The position numbers and the translations under genes are program-made. A stretch of 64,000 nucleotides of DNA from a virus. Below are positions 15,876-24,002 of this stretch, piece after piece (the stretch's first letter is position 1; every line of letters begins with the position of its first letter). The notes beneath the pieces are model-generated. The model was not told where the DNA came from. It did no database searches and saw nothing but the letters and a program-made list of their open reading frames with translations. The stretch covers positions 86,355-150,354 of the IMG/VR virus record IMGVR_UViG_3300044645_002359; one strand, given 5' to 3'.

Positions 15876-16376
15876 ATGACCCAACCTCAACCCCGCCGCG
15901 ATCCCCGCGACGGCAGCTACTACTTCGAGCTGGAAAATCCCTTTCCCGGCGGTGGAACATTCAGTCGAATTGAAATCTATCAGTACGACGACTACGAGTG
16001 GTTTTGGCGGGACTACATGGACCATTACTTGGGCCCATACCCTTCACGCAAGATTGCTGAGGCGGATGCTCGTGCCACTTATGAACAAGGGTGGAAATTG
16101 CCATCGAACTTTAATCCCAAACTTAACCCCATGTCAAATCTCTCACCAACAACCCAAGCCGCATGGGACGCCTTTAATGATGTAGCTGAAAAGGTTGGCG
16201 TCTTTGATGATTACGGCAATGCCCTCGCTGCGTTTCTCAGGGTCGTTGCTGACGAAGTAGTTCCTTTTGAGACCGAAGAAATCCAAGGTTGCTGGTACGA
16301 GAAGAGAAATCCAATCCGAGAATCGATCCTTGCAATCGCAACCGAACTTGAAACCCCCAATAACAACAACCAATGA
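15876..16376 (+). CDS. Fusion: aromatic N-terminal domain plus LSPAAQAVLDA-type C-terminal domain
   Basis: 166 aa. Residues 1-75 (Gly/Tyr-rich: DGSYYFELENPFPGGG, RDYMDHYLGPYPSRKIAEAD) are unlike other copies. Residues 87-160 (NLSPTTQAAWDAF, LAAFLRVVADEVVP, ILAIATELE) are family copy 3. This is a domain fusion, or two ORFs merged. An internal ATG near 16132 could start the C-terminal part alone. Confidence 0.6.
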   Translation: MTQPQPRRDPRDGSYYFELENPFPGGGTFSRIEIYQYDDYEWFWRDYMDHYLGPYPSRKIAEADARATYEQGWKLPSNFNPKLNPMSNLSPTTQAAWDAFNDVAEKVGVFDDYGNALAAFLRVVADEVVPFETEEIQGCWYEKRNPIRESILAIATELETPNNNNQ

Positions 16377-16876
16377 CCGCCAAACTTGAATTCACCATTG
16401 AACCTGAAGTAATTGAATACTTTTGGGGTACTACGGCAAACTATAAAACATTTGCTAATTCTATTGCAAAAATGATGGTTTCTAGTACCAACGAGAAAAT
16501 ATCAAACCAGTGGGCAGAAGCACTCACAAATTTCATTAACGAAATTGGAGGTGACGGCCCTTCTCTTTGGCAGTGGAGAGGAATTACTCCAACTCCAGAA
16601 AAGATTGTAGAATATCTCCGAGAGTATATCCAGTACCTTGAGCAAAGTGCTGCCGATGGTGAACTAAATGCCTGTTGTAACGTTATGGAAATAAATGGAG
16701 CGTATGTATCTGGGAATGTTCTTCGTGCTATTCGGCGCCCAAAGTCCCCAACTCTAGACGAGTTGGCTCTACAATTCCTGGGCACTATCGAAAAAGACGG
16801 TAGATACTTGCCCGAAATCACAGATACAATTCGCAAGGCTTTGACTGCTAAATGTAACTCACCGGAATCACAATGA
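16373..16876 (+). CDS. AARWGADQELEAC-family protein, extended copy 3
   Basis: 167 aa. The last 90 residues (AADGELNACCNVM, IRRPKSPTLDELALQFL, DTIRKAL) match the family. The N-terminal 75 residues are a separate helical extension not seen in copies 1 and 2. Overlaps both neighbours by ATGA. Confidence 0.6.
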   Translation: MTAKLEFTIEPEVIEYFWGTTANYKTFANSIAKMMVSSTNEKISNQWAEALTNFINEIGGDGPSLWQWRGITPTPEKIVEYLREYIQYLEQSAADGELNACCNVMEINGAYVSGNVLRAIRRPKSPTLDELALQFLGTIEKDGRYLPEITDTIRKALTAKCNSPESQ

Positions 16877-17319
16877 CTACCTACGATATCTTGCTAACGG
16901 TTGGCCTACTGGTCACCATGGTTACAGTTTATCTATTGTATGGCCGACAATTACAAATCATCAAAAAACTACGCTCCTTCGGTCCAACAATCGCCCCGAA
17001 TCCCTACGCCCCTAAGGAACGAAGATTCTCCGAAAACTTAAAAGAAATCCGGGAAATGAGAAAAATGCTCGAACTAGAAAGAAAACTCAGAGAAGCTGAC
17101 ATCAGGATCGAAGCCAATATGGCAAGGATTGGGGAAATTCTGGGGGACACCCGTGAAACTTTAGAAACCCTACAAGGCAAAGGGGCGCTGGGCCCAACAC
17201 GCCAACAAGCCCTAACTGCTCTGAACGCAATTGCATCCGGTGCAAATGACATCCGCGAACAGTACCAGGACATTGAAACAATCAGAGACGCTCTGAACCG
17301 GCTGCCTGCCGATATCTAA
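16873..17319 (+). CDS. Membrane-anchored coiled-coil protein
   Basis: 148 aa. One N-terminal membrane helix (YDILLTVGLLVTMVTVYLLY) is followed by a long coiled coil (about res 45-105, LKEIREMRKMLELERKLREA) and a helical C-terminus. The topology suggests a cytoplasmic coiled coil anchored in the inner membrane; spanin or holin roles are not indicated by the sequence. It is the last gene before a promoter block. Confidence 0.6.
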   Translation: MTTYDILLTVGLLVTMVTVYLLYGRQLQIIKKLRSFGPTIAPNPYAPKERRFSENLKEIREMRKMLELERKLREADIRIEANMARIGEILGDTRETLETLQGKGALGPTRQQALTALNAIASGANDIREQYQDIETIRDALNRLPADI

Positions 17320-17324
17320 CCATT

Positions 17325-17365
17325 CGGTTACCCGCCCTTTACAACCATCTGGTGACTGCTACAAT
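17325..17365 (+). promoter_or_regulatory. Sigma70-like promoter for a predicted leaderless mRNA
   Basis: A degenerate palindrome CGGTTACCCG is at 17325-17334. The -35 is TTTACA (17338-17343), the spacer 16 bp and the -10 TACAAT (17360-17365). Only six bases (AGGAAC) separate the -10 from the ATG at 17372, so transcription would begin at or next to the start codon. Confidence 0.7.
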
Positions 17366-17371
17366 AGGAAC

Positions 17372-17764
17372 ATGACTGACAAAACCCCGCTACAACAACT
17401 TGCCGAATGGCAAGAGCTTTCTAATTTCTTTCATTCAACACATAGGAAAGAGCTTATTTGCCCCGAAAACACACTAACACTTGTTGTTGATTCTTACGAA
17501 GATGTTTTAATGGGTAATTGCATTTTGGGGGCCAAGTGTAAAATCAATGGCGAAGAGATTGTAAAAGAAGAGACTTTCTGCGTTTGGGACGATCACGATG
17601 GAACCCTTGCGATCAAAACTGTAGAAAAGATGATGGCTAGCCTTGCAAACCGTATCACTCAAGGCCTGGTAGAGGAAACTTGTCGTGTCTTACTAACTCA
17701 ACCCAATTACGATGGCCTTGGGCAAATGGTTAAAGACGGGCTTATCTCAAGAGCAAGGCAATGA
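17372..17764 (+). CDS. Hypothetical protein
   Basis: 130 aa, mixed alpha/beta, with several Cys (ICPE, NCILGAKC, TCRV) that are not arranged as a finger. First gene behind the 17.3-kb promoter, with no room for a ribosome site if transcription starts where predicted. Overlaps the next gene by ATGA. Confidence 0.6.
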   Translation: MTDKTPLQQLAEWQELSNFFHSTHRKELICPENTLTLVVDSYEDVLMGNCILGAKCKINGEEIVKEETFCVWDDHDGTLAIKTVEKMMASLANRITQGLVEETCRVLLTQPNYDGLGQMVKDGLISRARQ

Positions 17765-17976
17765 TTGAAACATTTCTTTTTCTCATGGTATACACGGGCA
17801 TTGTCGGTGCCACTGGGTTCTTAATAGGAAGGGTAATCTACCGAAATGAAAAGCAACTCCGAAAGATTGAGACCCGGATCAAGACACGCCCAGACACAGG
17901 TTTTGCAAAAGACGCTGAGAATATTCGCAGAGACTGGGATAGAGTTCTAGGAGTTGTATCACAGAAGAAACCATGA
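17761..17976 (+). CDS. Small single-pass membrane protein
   Basis: 71 aa. Residues 1-27 (METFLFLMVYTGIVGATGFL-type) form one membrane helix, followed by a basic region and a charged cytoplasmic helix (RNEKQLRKIETRIKTR). The layout resembles the larger protein at 16873. Function unknown. Confidence 0.6.
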   Translation: MIETFLFLMVYTGIVGATGFLIGRVIYRNEKQLRKIETRIKTRPDTGFAKDAENIRRDWDRVLGVVSQKKP

Positions 17977-18185
17977 GCAAACGACCTGAATACATCCGCT
18001 GCATACAGCACACTGACACGACCTTTTCAAAGCAGTCATGGTGCGGTTGCCCCTTGAGCAATTTTGACCTCCCTTTCGTAGACATTGACCACGCTGCCTA
18101 TACTGTTAGGAACGAATCCCGCCTTGTTCCCTGCCCAGACTGCATCAATGTAATTACTTCGCTGTTTATCCCGCAAGCGAAATGA
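17973..18185 (+). CDS. Small Cys/His-rich protein
   Basis: 70 aa. IRCIQH, WCGCPLS, HAAYTV and PCPDCINV provide two CXC/CX2C pairs, consistent with a small zinc-binding fold. ATGA overlaps on both sides. No family recognised. Confidence 0.55.
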   Translation: MSKRPEYIRCIQHTDTTFSKQSWCGCPLSNFDLPFVDIDHAAYTVRNESRLVPCPDCINVITSLFIPQAK

Positions 18186-18883
18186 TTGAGAAGATTTGCC
18201 TCAAGTGCCGTGAGGTATCTTACGGTCCCGAAAACAGAACGTGCTGTGGCGAATTGGTTCCGTTCGACTCTTGCGAGCACGGGAAACTTCTAGTCTCCGG
18301 AGCAAACGGTTGGAACATGGTTTACCGACACTGGGTCAACCATCCCATTTTTGAAGCTGTTAGCCAAGACATGCTCAGAGGCAATAGCGCAAGTGCCCCA
18401 GGCCACCTGAATGAGTTTATTCGGCGCCTCCTGGATGACAAAGAAGCATTACTGGAGCCGAGACCTATCAAGACAGAGGGGTTGCCGTACCCTGAAGATT
18501 GCCATCCAAAGGGAGGCTGGGCTTGGTTTTCTACTGACCGGGACGATTGGACACAGGACAAACCTCCGGAAGATTTTCTCTTGAAAAAAGTTGGTATGTT
18601 GACCGCACTGACCCTGACACAGGGAAGTTCATATACAGCCATTGGCTCCCTTACTGGGCTATTCCATCAACCGAACTTTCTTGAACATGAGCAAAAGTTG
18701 CGGATCCTGCGTCTACTACACCAAGTGGAAAAAGATTCCCTTGTCAAAATAAACGGCGGCAAAGGTGGAGAGCTAGCTTCCGGGCTATGCGAGTTTCTAG
18801 ATGGTCGAACCAAGCCAGATTGGGGCCACACTTGTCCCATTGGACCGGCAAACGCTACGACCGGAACTTGCAAAAACAACTAA
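18182..18883 (+). CDS. Hypothetical protein with N-terminal zinc ribbon-like segment
   Basis: 233 aa. The N-terminus CLKCREVSYGPENRTCCGEL with FDSCEHG gives CX2C and CC pairs suited to metal binding. The rest is helical. GGWAWFSTDRDDWTQ is a Trp-rich loop. No match to known families. Confidence 0.55.
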   Translation: MIEKICLKCREVSYGPENRTCCGELVPFDSCEHGKLLVSGANGWNMVYRHWVNHPIFEAVSQDMLRGNSASAPGHLNEFIRRLLDDKEALLEPRPIKTEGLPYPEDCHPKGGWAWFSTDRDDWTQDKPPEDFLLKKVGMLTALTLTQGSSYTAIGSLTGLFHQPNFLEHEQKLRILRLLHQVEKDSLVKINGGKGGELASGLCEFLDGRTKPDWGHTCPIGPANATTGTCKNN

Positions 18884-18901
18884 TATCAAAAGAGTTAAAC
18901 A

Positions 18902-19306
18902 ATGACGACCAAAATTGACGAAATCTCAAATCGCCCAGACCATAGACTTAATTGGATTGCCGAGTTAGGGCGGGACCAAATTCAATTGGACGGGTCATTC
19001 ACAAGAGGACAACTTTTAGAGCTGGCCCTTGCTATGGGTGGCCAAAGTTTGGACCCTGGGACCCATAGCATCTCCTACTCTGTAGACCCTACTCAATTCG
19101 AACCCTTAGGTGGACCCCTCGTGGTTTACACCGAAGAAATGGCTGCAGAAGACGATGAGTTACTGGCAAATGTACCTACCCCTCTAAGCACATCAACGGG
19201 TGGTCATTTAACCAGGGCACATGTCGATGACTTCCTATCAGAGCACCCAACCCGCGAAGATGCCCTGAAGCTCCTACAGGAAATGGGGCAAGTTGATGAA
19301 CAATGA
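18902..19306 (+). CDS. Hypothetical protein
   Basis: 134 aa. Charged N-terminus, central beta segments (SISYSVDPTQFEPLGGPLVV), acidic loop and C-terminal helix with LTRAHVDDFLSEHPTREDAL. No family recognised. The stop overlaps the next start. Confidence 0.55.
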   Translation: MTTKIDEISNRPDHRLNWIAELGRDQIQLDGSFTRGQLLELALAMGGQSLDPGTHSISYSVDPTQFEPLGGPLVVYTEEMAAEDDELLANVPTPLSTSTGGHLTRAHVDDFLSEHPTREDALKLLQEMGQVDEQ

Positions 19307-19560
19307 CCCAGACAATGTCTGAAGCACCTACCCCCATTTCCCTGGCCGACCGTTTGCCTAGTGACCAAGACTGTGACATTGTTGAATGCTCTGCTTGGAA
19401 GATGAGACTCTGCTGGCTAGGAAAACCGCTTTATCATGCCGGAAACAAACTATGGATCTGGGAGTGGGCGATTGCTCCAGAGACCATGAAACTAGCGCCC
19501 TGGCCCCATACTCATTGGCTTCCTGCCGATACCGAAACCTTACCTGCCCGCAATGACTGA
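19303..19560 (+). CDS. DUF551-like small protein
   Basis: 85 aa. Pattern ISLADRLPSDQDCD, RLCWLGKPLYHAGN, WEWAIAP and HTHWLPADTETLP matches the common phage/cyanobacterial DUF551-type layout (W...H.W.P). Function unknown. Overlaps genes on both sides. Confidence 0.6.
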   Translation: MTQTMSEAPTPISLADRLPSDQDCDIVECSAWKMRLCWLGKPLYHAGNKLWIWEWAIAPETMKLAPWPHTHWLPADTETLPARND

Positions 19561-19807
19561 CGCAGAAAAAGCCTTAAAATTATTCCAATTGCTCGAAGCA
19601 ACAGACCCTGACATAGATTGGACAGCCGTACCTGAACTAACCCCAGAGCAAACGCGACTTGTGACAGTATTAATCGAACAACAAGTTTTAGAGGCTATGG
19701 ACGAAGGGATGGCCCTTGCGGTAGAAATGATCCGTTTGAGCCCTCCACATCTTACCAAAGATGAAATTGCTAACCTAATTGTTAGTAGTATGCACGACCC
19801 CAAATGA
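19553..19807 (+). CDS. Hypothetical helical acidic protein
   Basis: 84 aa, all-helical and acidic (EKALKLFQLLEATDPDIDW, TPEQTRLVTVLIEQQVLEAM). Overlaps upstream and downstream genes. No family recognised. Confidence 0.55.
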   Translation: MTDAEKALKLFQLLEATDPDIDWTAVPELTPEQTRLVTVLIEQQVLEAMDEGMALAVEMIRLSPPHLTKDEIANLIVSSMHDPK

Positions 19808-20136
19808 TTGAAGCTGAACCTCGCGAAACGCCAATGCCCGAAGCGTACACAAAAGAAGAAATGCGCCAGATGTTTCTGGATCAACTGCAATCGATAGCGT
19901 CCTATTGGTCTCAGCTAGGGGGCGTAACCCCGAGAGAAATGTGTGACGGTGTCGTATTTTGCGTCTTAAGTGTCTTCGATGGCTGCTCTGGTGGATTCCC
20001 TGCTGCCATTGATCTTGCTTTGGCTCCACACCCCGAAGACAAAGAGTATTACACCTCAAATGGTGAAAACTGGGTAGAACCAGGCCAAGTGATTAACGAC
20101 GATGTTATGCTACATGATCTATTTTACAATCCTTAA
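19804..20136 (+). CDS. Hypothetical protein
   Basis: 110 aa. A helical middle with YTKEEMRQMFLDQLQSIA and a conserved-looking stretch (REMCDGVVFCVLSVFDGCSG) typical of a small regulatory or phage-encoded accessory protein. It resembles phage/cyanobacterial small proteins, but I cannot name the family. Confidence 0.5.
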   Translation: MIEAEPRETPMPEAYTKEEMRQMFLDQLQSIASYWSQLGGVTPREMCDGVVFCVLSVFDGCSGGFPAAIDLALAPHPEDKEYYTSNGENWVEPGQVINDDVMLHDLFYNP

Positions 20137-20141
20137 AGAAA

Positions 20142-20414
20142 ATGAACGAATCAGCCCCCAAACCAAGTGACCTATCTCCTGCCGCACAGGCGGTGATGAA
20201 CGCCTACTACATGACACTTGATCACGAGGGACCCAGGGTTTATGACACGCTCCTGATTGCCGCCGCCATCAGCGCTGTGGCAGATCTGGTGGTCCCCCCT
20301 GCTGTGATGCTTGAGTATTACGAGCGCAATGAAAGCCCTGTGTTAGGGAAGGCGATTGAGATTAGAAGCAAACTCCTTGCCATTGTCACCGAGTTGGAGG
20401 GCCGCAATGGCTGA
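20142..20414 (+). CDS. LSPAAQAVLDA-family small protein, copy 4
   Basis: 90 aa. DLSPAAQAVMNAYYMT, LIAAAISAVADLVVPP and KLLAIVTELEGRNG keep all three family blocks. It is separated from copies 1-3 by 4 kb. Its stop overlaps the next gene. Confidence 0.65.
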   Translation: MNESAPKPSDLSPAAQAVMNAYYMTLDHEGPRVYDTLLIAAAISAVADLVVPPAVMLEYYERNESPVLGKAIEIRSKLLAIVTELEGRNG

Positions 20415-20631
20415 GAGAAACTTCCCAATTCAAGTCGTCGGCGTTGAATACATATGTGACAAGTGCGGGATCGGGACCATGGAGCCCCGCCCTGATGTGG
20501 CAATCAGATGGTCAGAAAACCCCGCGAAGTACCCGCATAGTTGCACCCATTGTGGCGCGACCGCAGCACTTACCGAGAGATACCCCACTGTGCGCCATTT
20601 GCGCGTTGAAACAGGGGAATCAAATGACTGA
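20407..20631 (+). CDS. Zinc-ribbon protein (74 aa)
   Basis: ATG at 20407 overlaps the upstream stop; the longer frame is a shadow. EYICDKCGIG and HSCTHCGAT form two CX2C knuckles 25 residues apart, a classic zinc ribbon. Probably a nucleic-acid or protein-binding adaptor. Target unknown. Confidence 0.65.
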   Translation: MAERNFPIQVVGVEYICDKCGIGTMEPRPDVAIRWSENPAKYPHSCTHCGATAALTERYPTVRHLRVETGESND

Positions 20632-20767
20632 CAAACAGCTCTACGCCCTTTGTGGCACGATCAGCATGGTAGGGTCGTTCATAGCAAACTCCCATATCCT
20701 TGGCTTAATGGCGGTTGTCTGGTTCGTTTGGGCGCGTCTCGAAAAAGAGGATCCCCGACTTAAGTAA
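20624..20767 (+). CDS. Small membrane protein (47 aa)
   Basis: ATG at 20624 overlaps the upstream zinc-ribbon stop. Hydrophobic segments LYALCGTISMVGSFI and ILGLMAVVWFVWARLE predict one or two membrane helices with a charged tail. Other small membrane proteins in this region suggest a set of envelope-acting factors. Confidence 0.55.
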   Translation: MTDKQLYALCGTISMVGSFIANSHILGLMAVVWFVWARLEKEDPRLK

Positions 20768-20790
20768 TCTACCCCCTCCGTTAACCCACA

Positions 20791-21111
20791 ATGACTGATC
20801 TATCCCCTGCCGCCCAAAACCTAGTAATGGCACTATGTCAACGTCGGTACCCTGCTTCCACAGGCCCTTGCGTGAAACCGTGCGAAGAGTGCCGGGAAGA
20901 CGTTGCGTTTCTTCTTCGTGCCTTTGTGGAACAGGAGTTCCCCCAGGAAGCTCTCAGTCCAACTCAGGGTAGCGCTAAGGGTCTTCCCTCCAACGATGAA
21001 TTCGCCCTAGAGACTTTAACTGAAGCAGCCGAAATCTTTAAACGTCATTGGCGTCAGCATACCCGTCGCAAACTCATAGGCATCGCAACAGAACTTGACT
21101 CTGACATCTAA
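20791..21111 (+). CDS. LSPAAQAVLDA-family small protein, copy 5 (divergent)
   Basis: 106 aa. Blocks DLSPAAQNLVMAL, VAFLLRAFVEQEFPQ and KLIGIATELDSDI. An insert with PCVKPCEECRED (CX3CX2C) is unique to this copy, perhaps a metal site. Confidence 0.6.
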   Translation: MTDLSPAAQNLVMALCQRRYPASTGPCVKPCEECREDVAFLLRAFVEQEFPQEALSPTQGSAKGLPSNDEFALETLTEAAEIFKRHWRQHTRRKLIGIATELDSDI

Positions 21112-21145
21112 CTACACCCCCACCCTTCTCACCCCAAAACTCACA

Positions 21146-21550
21146 ATGACAGAACTTACAAAAGCAGACACTTTTCAACAGCGAATGTTTGAACGCATCC
21201 GTGAATCAATGGGAGAACTTCTCTCAGAAGACGACTTGAAAGAACTCCTAGAAAGAACCATTGAAAAGTCATTTTTCGAAGAACGAATTGTTCCCTCTTC
21301 GAGTCATTATTATGATCGCGATAAAAAGAAACCATCCCTATTCCAAGAACTTGTAACCGAACAAGTGCAGCCCATGATGGAAAAAGCGATCACTGCTTGG
21401 CTTCAGGATAATTCCGAGCAGGTAACCACTACAATCGATGCTGTACTGAAAGATGGGTTACTAGGGGCGCTATCAAAAGCCATCGAGTACAAAATGCAAA
21501 CCCCCATCTTAAGTCTCAGGCAAGAAATTTCAAACAAACTCCTTTCTTGA
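21146..21550 (+). CDS. Hypothetical helical protein
   Basis: 134 aa from the ATG at 21146; an earlier in-frame ATG overlaps the preceding gene. Helical throughout (FQQRMFERIRESMGELLSED), amphipathic, with no known domain. Followed by a 178-nt gap (21551-21728) with TATAAT-like strings at 21580 and 21640 but no convincing promoter. Confidence 0.5.
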   Translation: MTELTKADTFQQRMFERIRESMGELLSEDDLKELLERTIEKSFFEERIVPSSSHYYDRDKKKPSLFQELVTEQVQPMMEKAITAWLQDNSEQVTTTIDAVLKDGLLGALSKAIEYKMQTPILSLRQEISNKLLS

Positions 21551-21728
21551 CCTCGACTTCGGCCTTGACCCTGACCCTATAATTACCCTGCACAACATAG
21601 AAGCCGGTCAAGCCATTGACTTTGGCTGGATCTTTCCCTATAATACTTTCGGTAACTGCAACCGGAATAATTCCAATTCTAATCAGCTAATCCCACCATA
21701 AACATCCCACCATAAACACCCAACAAGC

Positions 21729-22475
21729 ATGGACACCCTACACATTTACGGCCAAGACGCTTGGCATGATACTGCCTACATCGTCGGTGACCGCCAGTCT
21801 CTGGCTGCATTACTCGACTGTTTGGCCGAAGCATTATATTCCGGAGAAGCAACAAAATTCAACTCATTTACAAACGACGGCGAAGGTTACACCATTGAGG
21901 TGATCCCCCTAGATGAACCACGGATGGAAACGATGCGGTTGCCCTACCATGGGGACATTGCCATTGATAATAACCCCGAGAGGATCTGGCCCCACGTTTT
22001 AGTTGCGGCTAACGGGGTAGTGGGCGAAAGAATTACAAAAAGGGAACAGCTGGTGCCCGAACAACAAGTACCCGAAAAGCCCGAATTCCTGGAAGTTTTC
22101 GCCAAAGTCAGATATTGGGAAGATGCCCATGTTTACGGTGACAGGGACATTGATGGTACAATGATTCCTTTCAGAAATGGGGACTTATGGGTCCCTACAA
22201 TCCGACTCAGCGATGGTAAAGTCATGGATTGGCCTGAAGGGATGACTGCACGGGTGTATTACAAAGTTTGTGACGAAGGCGAATACTGGTTGCGTAATAC
22301 CACCCGTAGACTATTTAAGTATAAGGACTATTACGTTCCCGATTCGTATCTTTGCCACGGGGACGAAGGATTCGGGGATTACATCATTCTGAATATTGGC
22401 CCCGATGGAATAATCAAAGATTGGCAAGAGCCACGGTTCGACCCGGAGAGTTGGGATCTGGTGGTTCCTGATTAG
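21729..22475 (+). CDS. Hypothetical protein
   Basis: 248 aa. The first 90 residues resemble an immunity/NTF-like alpha/beta domain (DTLHIYGQDAWHDTAYIVGD, LLDCLAEALYSGEA). The second half is rich in Tyr/Trp (RYWEDAHVYGDRDIDG). No family recognised; the N-terminus looks like a small ligand-binding fold. Confidence 0.55.
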   Translation: MDTLHIYGQDAWHDTAYIVGDRQSLAALLDCLAEALYSGEATKFNSFTNDGEGYTIEVIPLDEPRMETMRLPYHGDIAIDNNPERIWPHVLVAANGVVGERITKREQLVPEQQVPEKPEFLEVFAKVRYWEDAHVYGDRDIDGTMIPFRNGDLWVPTIRLSDGKVMDWPEGMTARVYYKVCDEGEYWLRNTTRRLFKYKDYYVPDSYLCHGDEGFGDYIILNIGPDGIIKDWQEPRFDPESWDLVVPD

Positions 22476-22547
22476 GGCTCGCAAATTGTTACACCATGCT
22501 ATACCATTGGCAACTCCTCAGCCAACAATGCCATCTCCCATACCAAA

Positions 22548-23204
22548 ATGTCCCAACTACCTGAAAACCATAAAGAAGACATCAAACAATTCAAAAAACA
22601 AGTTGCCAACCACCAACTAACCATAATCAAAGACGAAGGCACCCACCGTCACCTACGCTTTAAGAATCCAACCACCACCAACCAGTATTTTGACATTGTC
22701 ACATGGCCAGGTACCCTGTGCTATAATGGTGATATGGGCACGTATGTGTTTAGTCGCATAACGGATATGTTTGAGTTTTTTCGTGGGGGCCACGATAGAT
22801 ACCAAATCAGCTACAGCTACTGGGCAGAAAAGATCCAAGCCGTCGATAAGCGGACGGGCATTTCTAAATTTAGTCCCAGAATCTTCAAAGAAAACGTCAA
22901 GGATCGTTTCGATAGTTGGGTCGAAAGCTTGAGAGATGGTGACTATAATAGCTCCGAAAAAAAGGAACTAATTACCAATGTCTGGCAGCAAGTCGAAGAT
23001 GAAATTCTACATTATGCCGACGACAATGAATATGCTGCCCAGCAAGCTGCCTATGATTTTTCCCATAGTGCCTATCCTAACTTGTTCCAGGACTTTTATG
23101 AGTACGACTGCACGGAATACACCTACCAATTCACATGGTGCTGCTGGGCCCTGAGGTGGGGTATCGCTTTGTATGACGACGCCAAGGGGTTCACCAATGG
23201 TTAA
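22548..23204 (+). CDS. Hypothetical protein, aromatic and charged
   Basis: 218 aa. N-terminal charged helices, a beta-rich part (RHLRFKNPTTTNQYFDIVTW), then an acidic, aromatic-rich C-terminus (DFYEYDCTEYTYQFTWCCWA). No known family. The stop overlaps the next gene. Confidence 0.55.
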   Translation: MSQLPENHKEDIKQFKKQVANHQLTIIKDEGTHRHLRFKNPTTTNQYFDIVTWPGTLCYNGDMGTYVFSRITDMFEFFRGGHDRYQISYSYWAEKIQAVDKRTGISKFSPRIFKENVKDRFDSWVESLRDGDYNSSEKKELITNVWQQVEDEILHYADDNEYAAQQAAYDFSHSAYPNLFQDFYEYDCTEYTYQFTWCCWALRWGIALYDDAKGFTNG

Positions 23205-23520
23205 GAACTGCAAGGTAACAACAAAACTTGTTTTAAACACCCCCTACAAAGCCCGTATAGTCGCGTATGACAACGAAACTGGGCGTCAGGTAGCCGTAAT
23301 CACTGCGGATGCTGCTGAACCCGAGGACATCACACCGTTCATGACCGAATGGTTTTTCAAGGTTTCAGTACCGATTGAGGGTATGAATGGGTGGACCATC
23401 GAATGCAACAACTGGATGGCAATAGAAGCAATTGTAACTAGGGAATGTTCTGTCCTTGGGAAGTTACAAAATCGCTTAGTTACCCTACCAATCGCATACC
23501 TTAGGGGGAACCTCCTTTAA
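23197..23520 (+). CDS. Hypothetical protein
   Basis: 107 aa from the ATG at 23197; an upstream in-frame ATG at 23173 is possible. Beta-rich (TTKLVLNTPYKARIVAYDN). No domain recognised. Its short overlap with the previous gene suggests co-translation. Confidence 0.5.
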   Translation: MVKNCKVTTKLVLNTPYKARIVAYDNETGRQVAVITADAAEPEDITPFMTEWFFKVSVPIEGMNGWTIECNNWMAIEAIVTRECSVLGKLQNRLVTLPIAYLRGNLL

Positions 23521-23540
23521 ATTTAAACTACAGCAGTACC

Positions 23541-23900
23541 ATGACACACGAAAGCACCCAACTCCAATCAGACGGCTACCATACTTTTGCCGAACTCTAC
23601 GAGCACCGGCACGCTTTGTTTTTGGCACTGATGCGTTTCAACCCCGAAAGAAGCTGGGTCAGCCTGAGACACCACGACGGGGAGATTCCCTTTGGTGACC
23701 CAAACTGGTTTATTGCAGGGATGGGCTTAGGGGTCTTAGATTCCCGTGGATCCGAAGTCATGATAACCTATCACTTGCCTATAGAGTTATGGCCCCATGC
23801 AATGGCTACTGGCGCCCACATCCTTGAAAACGGCAAAGAGTGGGACGGTCATACCCCGCAAGATGTTGTTGATCGGTTGTTGGCATGGGTAACCATCTAA
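23541..23900 (+). CDS. Hypothetical protein
   Basis: 119 aa, alpha/beta. Contains RSWVSLRHHDGEIPFGDPNW and MITYHLPIELWPHAM, reminiscent of small phage-accessory proteins of unknown role. No catalytic signature is obvious. Confidence 0.55.
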   Translation: MTHESTQLQSDGYHTFAELYEHRHALFLALMRFNPERSWVSLRHHDGEIPFGDPNWFIAGMGLGVLDSRGSEVMITYHLPIELWPHAMATGAHILENGKEWDGHTPQDVVDRLLAWVTI

Positions 23901-23925
23901 TGGCAGCACTCGAAAATTTCGGGAG

Positions 23926-23964
23926 GGGGGCGAAGCCCCCGACCAGGGACGGGCGCCGCAGGCG
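23926..23964. repeat. Paired GC-rich hairpins
   Basis: GGGGGC-GAA-GCCCCC (23926-23940) is a perfect 6-bp stem. CGCC-GCA-GGCG (23954-23964) follows. They lie in the 102-nt gap before the membrane/His-rich gene. Such hairpins can end transcripts or act as mobile palindromes. No U-run follows, so factor-independent termination is not assured. Confidence 0.6.
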
Positions 23965-24002
23965 ATACCCGGCCCACACCACCCTCTACAACCTACCCAC
24001 AA

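Noticed and set aside
21551-21701. Open frame after 21146-21550 (reads FLDLDFGLDPDPIITL...)
   Set aside because: It lacks a start codon, and +1 frameshift from the preceding gene has no slippery sequence. Kept only as a remote possibility.
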